DNA from: Vibrio chagasii
GTDB taxonomy: Bacteria > Pseudomonadota > Gammaproteobacteria > Enterobacterales > Vibrionaceae
DNA: 64,000 nucleotides
Direction: 5' to 3'
Assembly: GCF_002954585.1 (NCBI RefSeq)
Contig: NZ_MSCI01000002.1
Span: 125,266-189,265, forward strand
The position numbers and the translations under genes are program-made. This document shows, one piece after another, positions 60,779 through 64,000 of the stretch (positions within the stretch are counted from its first letter, which is position 1; every line of letters starts with the position of its first letter). The notes beneath the pieces were generated by a model, which was not told the origin of the DNA, did not search any database, and saw only the letters and a program-made list of their open reading frames with translations.

Positions 60779-60938
60779 CCTAGAGCCCTCATTGTTAGTA
60801 AATGAATATGTTTATAAAGTCATTCGTGTACTAATATAGCTCGTCAATTAATTAAGTAAATAAAAAACATTACTAAGCCGAGGTGAAAGTGACTTGAGGC
60901 GGAGAAGCAGAGCAGGAGTCTGAGGTGGCAAGATTAAA

Positions 60939-60965
60939 AAAGGCCCCTAAGTGGAGCCCTTTTCT
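60939..60965 (-). terminator. Probable terminator after the TRIC-family gene
   Basis: On the minus strand AAAAGGGCTCC and GGGGCCTTTT form a stem with one bulge and one mismatch, followed by TTTTAATC. It ends the 60979-61596 gene. Confidence 0.55.
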
Positions 60966-60978
60966 TTTTAGCGATAGC

Positions 60979-61596
60979 TTATTTAATCGCGAAAGTTGGT
61001 AAAGATAAGTGCCAACGAATGGCGCCAAGTCTAATCAACAATGTAGAGAACACGCCAGCTAGGAATGCGGTCTCTGAATCGTGGCCCATCCGAATAGCCA
61101 TAGTGTGGAATGCACCGCCGATGATACAAGCGGTCGCGTAAACTTCGCTTCGTAGGATCATCGGTACTTCACGGGCAAGTACGTCACGAATAATACCGCC
61201 GCCGCAGCCTGTAATTACGCCCATGATAATGGCAACCAATGCTGAATCTTGGTACGCTAATGCCTTTTCAACACCAATACCAACGAACACAGCTAAACCT
61301 ATAGCATCACAGACGGGTAGGATCCACCATGCCAAACGCTTGGGGCGTCTTACGATAATCATGGTCAGTAAGCAGGTGCCGATAATGACCCAAAGATAGG
61401 TGGTATCGGTTATCCAAAATACGGGAGTCGCGCCCAGTGCCATGTCTCGAATTGTACCACCGCCAATAGCGGTTACACTGCCGAGAACAGCGACACCAAA
61501 AGGGTCCATTTTTAGGCGGCCAGCGACAAATACGCCAGAGATAGCAAAGATGGCAGTGCCAAATAAATCGATAATATAAAGCAGCATGGAATCCAT
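60979..61596 (-). CDS. TRIC-channel / UPF0126 family membrane protein (YicG-like)
   Basis: 205 residues, about seven membrane helices built of two three-helix repeats. Each carries a glycine-rich kink: TAIGGGTIRDM and TGCGGGIIRDVL. These are the hallmarks of UPF0126, the prokaryotic relatives of trimeric intracellular cation channels. Some bacterial relatives have been linked to glycine transport, so a cation-channel role is not certain. ATG at 61596; ATG at 61587 is an alternative. Confidence 0.88.
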   Translation of the reverse strand: MDSMLLYIIDLFGTAIFAISGVFVAGRLKMDPFGVAVLGSVTAIGGGTIRDMALGATPVFWITDTTYLWVIIGTCLLTMIIVRRPKRLAWWILPVCDAIGLAVFVGIGVEKALAYQDSALVAIIMGVITGCGGGIIRDVLAREVPMILRSEVYATACIIGGAFHTMAIRMGHDSETAFLAGVFSTLLIRLGAIRWHLSLPTFAIK

Positions 61597-61670
61597 GATA
61601 CTGGTGCTCTTATTGTTAAAATTGTAGGGACAGGTCGGTGGCGAATTGTACGAAAAAACAGACTAAAAAG

Positions 61671-62525
61671 TTAGTGATTTTCTCTGACTCTATCGAAGTA
61701 ATCGCACACTTGTTGGATCGCTTGCAAAGTTCGGGGGGTTGGGCGATTAATCCAGTCTGAGTTGAGTGACCATATCTGATTTTTAGCGACGGCTGGGATC
61801 TCTTCTTCCCACGATTGCCACATGGTCCCATTCTCAATAGCGTGCTGAGAAGTGAAAATCACTTGCGGTTTATTCAGTACAACTTGTTCAATACCGACTT
61901 GCGGGTAGGGGGAAGCGCTGTCTTCAAAAATATTTCGGCCGCCACAAAACTCAAACACTTCGCTTGGCCAGTGTCCTTGTGCCACGGTGATAACCGGTTT
62001 TTCACTCAGCTGGTAGAAGTAGCTGACCGGCTCCGCATCTTTGTATTTTAGCCTTAATGCGTTGAGCTGTTCTTTGTACTGCTTAGCATTATTCTCACCG
62101 ATACTTGGATCGCTGGCGTATTGGCTAAGCTGTTCAATATTGGTCGCGATACTGTCTAGGCTTTTGGTTTTCGAGTAATAAATATTAAAACCAAACTGCT
62201 CTAGTTTCGCCAGTTCTCTTGGTGGGTTTCCCGCAGGCCAAGCAAGGATAAGATCTGGTTGCAGCGCGATGATTTTCTCAACCTTGATGCCTTGATAATT
62301 TGCCACTTTTTCTAGCTTATCGGCTTGTGGTGGGTAATCACTGCGTTCACTTACAGCAACTAAATTATCACCTAAACCCGCACTGTATGCGAGCTCTGTG
62401 GCGTGAGGAGCTAGGCTGACCACACGTTTTGCTGTGGTTACTTCGGTTGCAAGCGTGCTTGGTATCCATAAGCTAAAGCTAATCGCGAAAGTTGCACATG
62501 ATGTAACAAGTTGAGAGGGTTTCAC
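61671..62525 (-). CDS. btuF: Vitamin B12 ABC-transporter periplasmic binding protein BtuF
   Basis: 284 residues. A signal peptide (to about residue 26) is followed by RVVSLAPHATELAYSAGLGDNLVAVSERSDYP, LQPDLILAW and an interdomain helix, the type III binding-protein pattern of BtuF. Start is the GTG at 62525 with AAGGGA 7 nt upstream; only one base separates it from the cbiB-like stop, so translation is coupled. It delivers cobalamin or cobinamide to BtuCD. Confidence 0.93.
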   Translation of the reverse strand: MKPSQLVTSCATFAISFSLWIPSTLATEVTTAKRVVSLAPHATELAYSAGLGDNLVAVSERSDYPPQADKLEKVANYQGIKVEKIIALQPDLILAWPAGNPPRELAKLEQFGFNIYYSKTKSLDSIATNIEQLSQYASDPSIGENNAKQYKEQLNALRLKYKDAEPVSYFYQLSEKPVITVAQGHWPSEVFEFCGGRNIFEDSASPYPQVGIEQVVLNKPQVIFTSQHAIENGTMWQSWEEEIPAVAKNQIWSLNSDWINRPTPRTLQAIQQVCDYFDRVRENH

Positions 62526-62526
62526 T

Positions 62527-63480
62527 TTAAATCCCTTGGTGAATAATGAGTAGGGCTAGGCTTTGTAACAATATCCAGATCGCAATGCGTCCAAATAACA
62601 GCTTTTGAACCTGCGCTAAGTGCAGTGCGGATGGTGCGATTCTGCCACCTAATTTTGCGCGAATAGCTTTGGTGTCGTTGTAAATAGCCGGGCCACCGAG
62701 TGATAGCTCAAGCTTGTTGCCCACTGCAGTAATCAACCACGCAGGGCCAGGTAGAGGCCAAGACCGACTTTGAGCAAGCATCATCTTAAAGGTGTGAGAT
62801 GCTTTATCACCGCAGACGATCATCAAGGCAAATAAACGCATTGGGATAAATTCGAGGACAGCGACAATCTTGATTGCCGTTGCGCCAAAAGGTGAGAACT
62901 GCTTTCGACTCGGTGACCACGCTCGAGCTAATTCGACAATCAGGCGATACATCAACGCAGCGATTCCGCCTCCGGTGGCGTACCAAAATAGGACACAAAC
63001 CACATTGCGACCGTAGCCCATTATGATAGTTTCAGCCCCAGCTTTCCCAAGCCCTAATGATGATAGTGAATCGGTTTGGCGATTGACAATCGGAGCCAGT
63101 AATTGACGTGCTGTCGCTTTATCTTCTCGGCTAAGTGTTTTGATGAGTTGGTTGGCTAGCTTTTCATTGTTACGCCAATCAATAGCGAGCAGTAACAAAG
63201 CCAGTTGGAACAGTTGAGTCTGCCAAACCAGAGGTTGCAGTGCCAAGAGAATAATCAGAGTTGGAAGTACCATTAACCCCCAGGCTAAGGTGCCGGAGAT
63301 AAGGCTTTGAGAGTAACTTTGATTGTTGTTGACCTTAGTTGCTAGTAGTTCAGCAAACTTATGCCATAAGGTCGTAGGGTGTGCGGCGTGAGGGATAGGT
63401 AGAATCAAATGAAAAAGCAGTGCTCCCCACATTACAAGGAGCACGCCATTTGCAAATACCTGATCAAACAGTGTTTGCAT
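62527..63480 (-). CDS. CbiB/CobD-family membrane protein (cobalamin salvage), divergent
   Basis: 317 residues with four to six membrane segments. PIPHAAHPTTLWHKFAELL, LLLLAIDWRNNEKLANQLIKTLSREDKATARQLLAPIVNR, VLFWYATGGGIAALMYRLI and PGPAWLITAVGN follow the order of adenosylcobinamide-phosphate synthases (CbiB). The central segment reads AETIIMGYGRNVVCVLFW, where the family usually has ESLAEN..DG..APLFW (from memory), so activity is uncertain. It lies between mtnN and btuF, 10 bp after mtnN; context fits corrinoid handling. Confidence 0.8.
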   Translation of the reverse strand: MQTLFDQVFANGVLLVMWGALLFHLILPIPHAAHPTTLWHKFAELLATKVNNNQSYSQSLISGTLAWGLMVLPTLIILLALQPLVWQTQLFQLALLLLAIDWRNNEKLANQLIKTLSREDKATARQLLAPIVNRQTDSLSSLGLGKAGAETIIMGYGRNVVCVLFWYATGGGIAALMYRLIVELARAWSPSRKQFSPFGATAIKIVAVLEFIPMRLFALMIVCGDKASHTFKMMLAQSRSWPLPGPAWLITAVGNKLELSLGGPAIYNDTKAIRAKLGGRIAPSALHLAQVQKLLFGRIAIWILLQSLALLIIHQGI

Positions 63481-63490
63481 GCTTAGTCGC

Positions 63491-64000
63491 TTACTTTAGT
63501 AGGGCAACCATTTTGATAACCATTTCAGAAGAGCTTTGTGCTGCTAGTGGCAGGAACTCTTCAAAGCTCATTGGTGATTCTTTGTCTGCAACATCAGAGA
63601 TTGCACGAACAACCACGAATGGTACTTGGAACTGGTGACAAGCTTGAGCAATCGCAGAAGCTTCCATTTCTACAGCTACTACTGATGGGAAGTGCTTGCG
63701 GATGAACTCTTGGCGTTCTGCAGTGCAAACAAACGCGTCGCCAGTACAGATAAGACCGCGAACCGCGTGCTTGTCTTCCATTTGAGCTAGCGCTTGCTCA
63801 GCGACTTTCATTAGGTTCTCGTCTGCTTTGAATGCAGCTGGTTGACCTGCCATTTGACCGATTTCGTAACCGAAAGCTGTTACGTCTGCGTCGTGGTGAC
63901 GTACTTCGGTAGAGATAACCACATCACCAAGGTTTAGAGTTGAATCAAAACCGCCAGCAGAGCCAGTGTTTAGAACGACATCTGGTTGGTATTCGCTTAG
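63491..64000 (-). CDS. mtnN: 5'-methylthioadenosine / S-adenosylhomocysteine nucleosidase MtnN, 5' truncated by window edge
   Basis: The frame runs off the right edge; the visible part (about 169 residues) begins within [12 protein letters not shown] and contains [28 protein letters not shown]-like [18 protein letters not shown] and the catalytic Asp in [11 protein letters not shown]. An internal ATG at 63922 is not the start. MtnN cleaves MTA, SAH and 5'-deoxyadenosine, recycling methionine and supplying the autoinducer-2 pathway. First gene of mtnN-cbiB-like-btuF. Confidence 0.95.
   Translation of the reverse strand, partial: LSEYQPDVVLNTGSAGGFDSTLNLGDVVISTEVRHHDADVTAFGYEIGQMAGQPAAFKADENLMKVAEQALAQMEDKHAVRGLICTGDAFVCTAERQEFIRKHFPSVVAVEMEASAIAQACHQFQVPFVVVRAISDVADKESPMSFEEFLPLAAQSSSEMVIKMVALLK

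Overview
The window is chromosomal core DNA from a gammaproteobacterium of the genus Vibrio, most likely the Splendidus clade. That assignment is inferred from protein similarity recalled from memory, from gene order, and from intergenic repeats of a kind I associate with vibrios; no search was run. Base composition looks even throughout. I see no prophage, insertion sequence, CRISPR array, tRNA or 16S/23S gene, and no clearly broken gene. Both edges cut a gene: ygiF on the left and mtnN on the right.

Layout. 1-8.3 kb: ygiF (5' truncated), a voltage-gated-type K+ channel, a chemotaxis receptor, glnE and hldE. 8.4-16.9 kb: tolC (minus) divergent from nudF-yqiB-cpdA-yqiA-parE-parC, the same order as in E. 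coli. 17-21.5 kb: degS, degQ and zapG (minus), divergent from zapE. 21.6-26.7 kb: rplM-rpsI, petABC (cytochrome bc1), sspAB. 26.8-31.2 kb: lpoA-yraN-diaA-dolP (minus), divergent from rsmI. 31.4-31.9 kb: the RNase P RNA gene rnpB. 32.1-48.7 kb: the dcw cell-wall and division cluster rsmH-ftsL-ftsI-murE-murF-mraY-murD-ftsW-murG-murC-ftsQ-ftsA-ftsZ-lpxC, without mraZ at its head and without ddlB between murC and ftsQ. 49.1-58.4 kb: secA, mutT, dapB, carA-carB. 58.5-64 kb: a TSUP transporter convergent with a LysR regulator, a flavodoxin-like protein, a TRIC/UPF0126 membrane protein, and the mtnN-cbiB-like-btuF operon.

How the genes work together. Much of the window serves the envelope: peptidoglycan precursor synthesis (murC-G, mraY), septal synthesis and division (FtsI, L, W, Q, A, Z, with ZapE and ZapG), PBP activation (LpoA), lipid A and core sugar supply (LpxC, HldE), secretion and export (SecA, TolC), and periplasmic quality control (DegS, DegQ, DolP). 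Metabolic control comes from GlnE (nitrogen), CarAB and DapB (arginine, pyrimidine, lysine/DAP) and CpdA (cAMP).

No new defence or mobile system is visible. The best leads are small. rnpB carries three tandem 24-nt units in what should be its P3 arm, plus a paired change in helix P4. There are several structured intergenic repeats: a MITE-like element before glnE and two palindromic elements after secA. The lpxC-secA gap holds a possible 32-codon leader peptide and neither secM nor dciA. The cbiB-like gene has lost residues I expect in its family core. Regulatory sites that can be read directly include ARG-box-like operators before carA, a promoter in front of ftsQ, and a sigma-E-like promoter before degQ.
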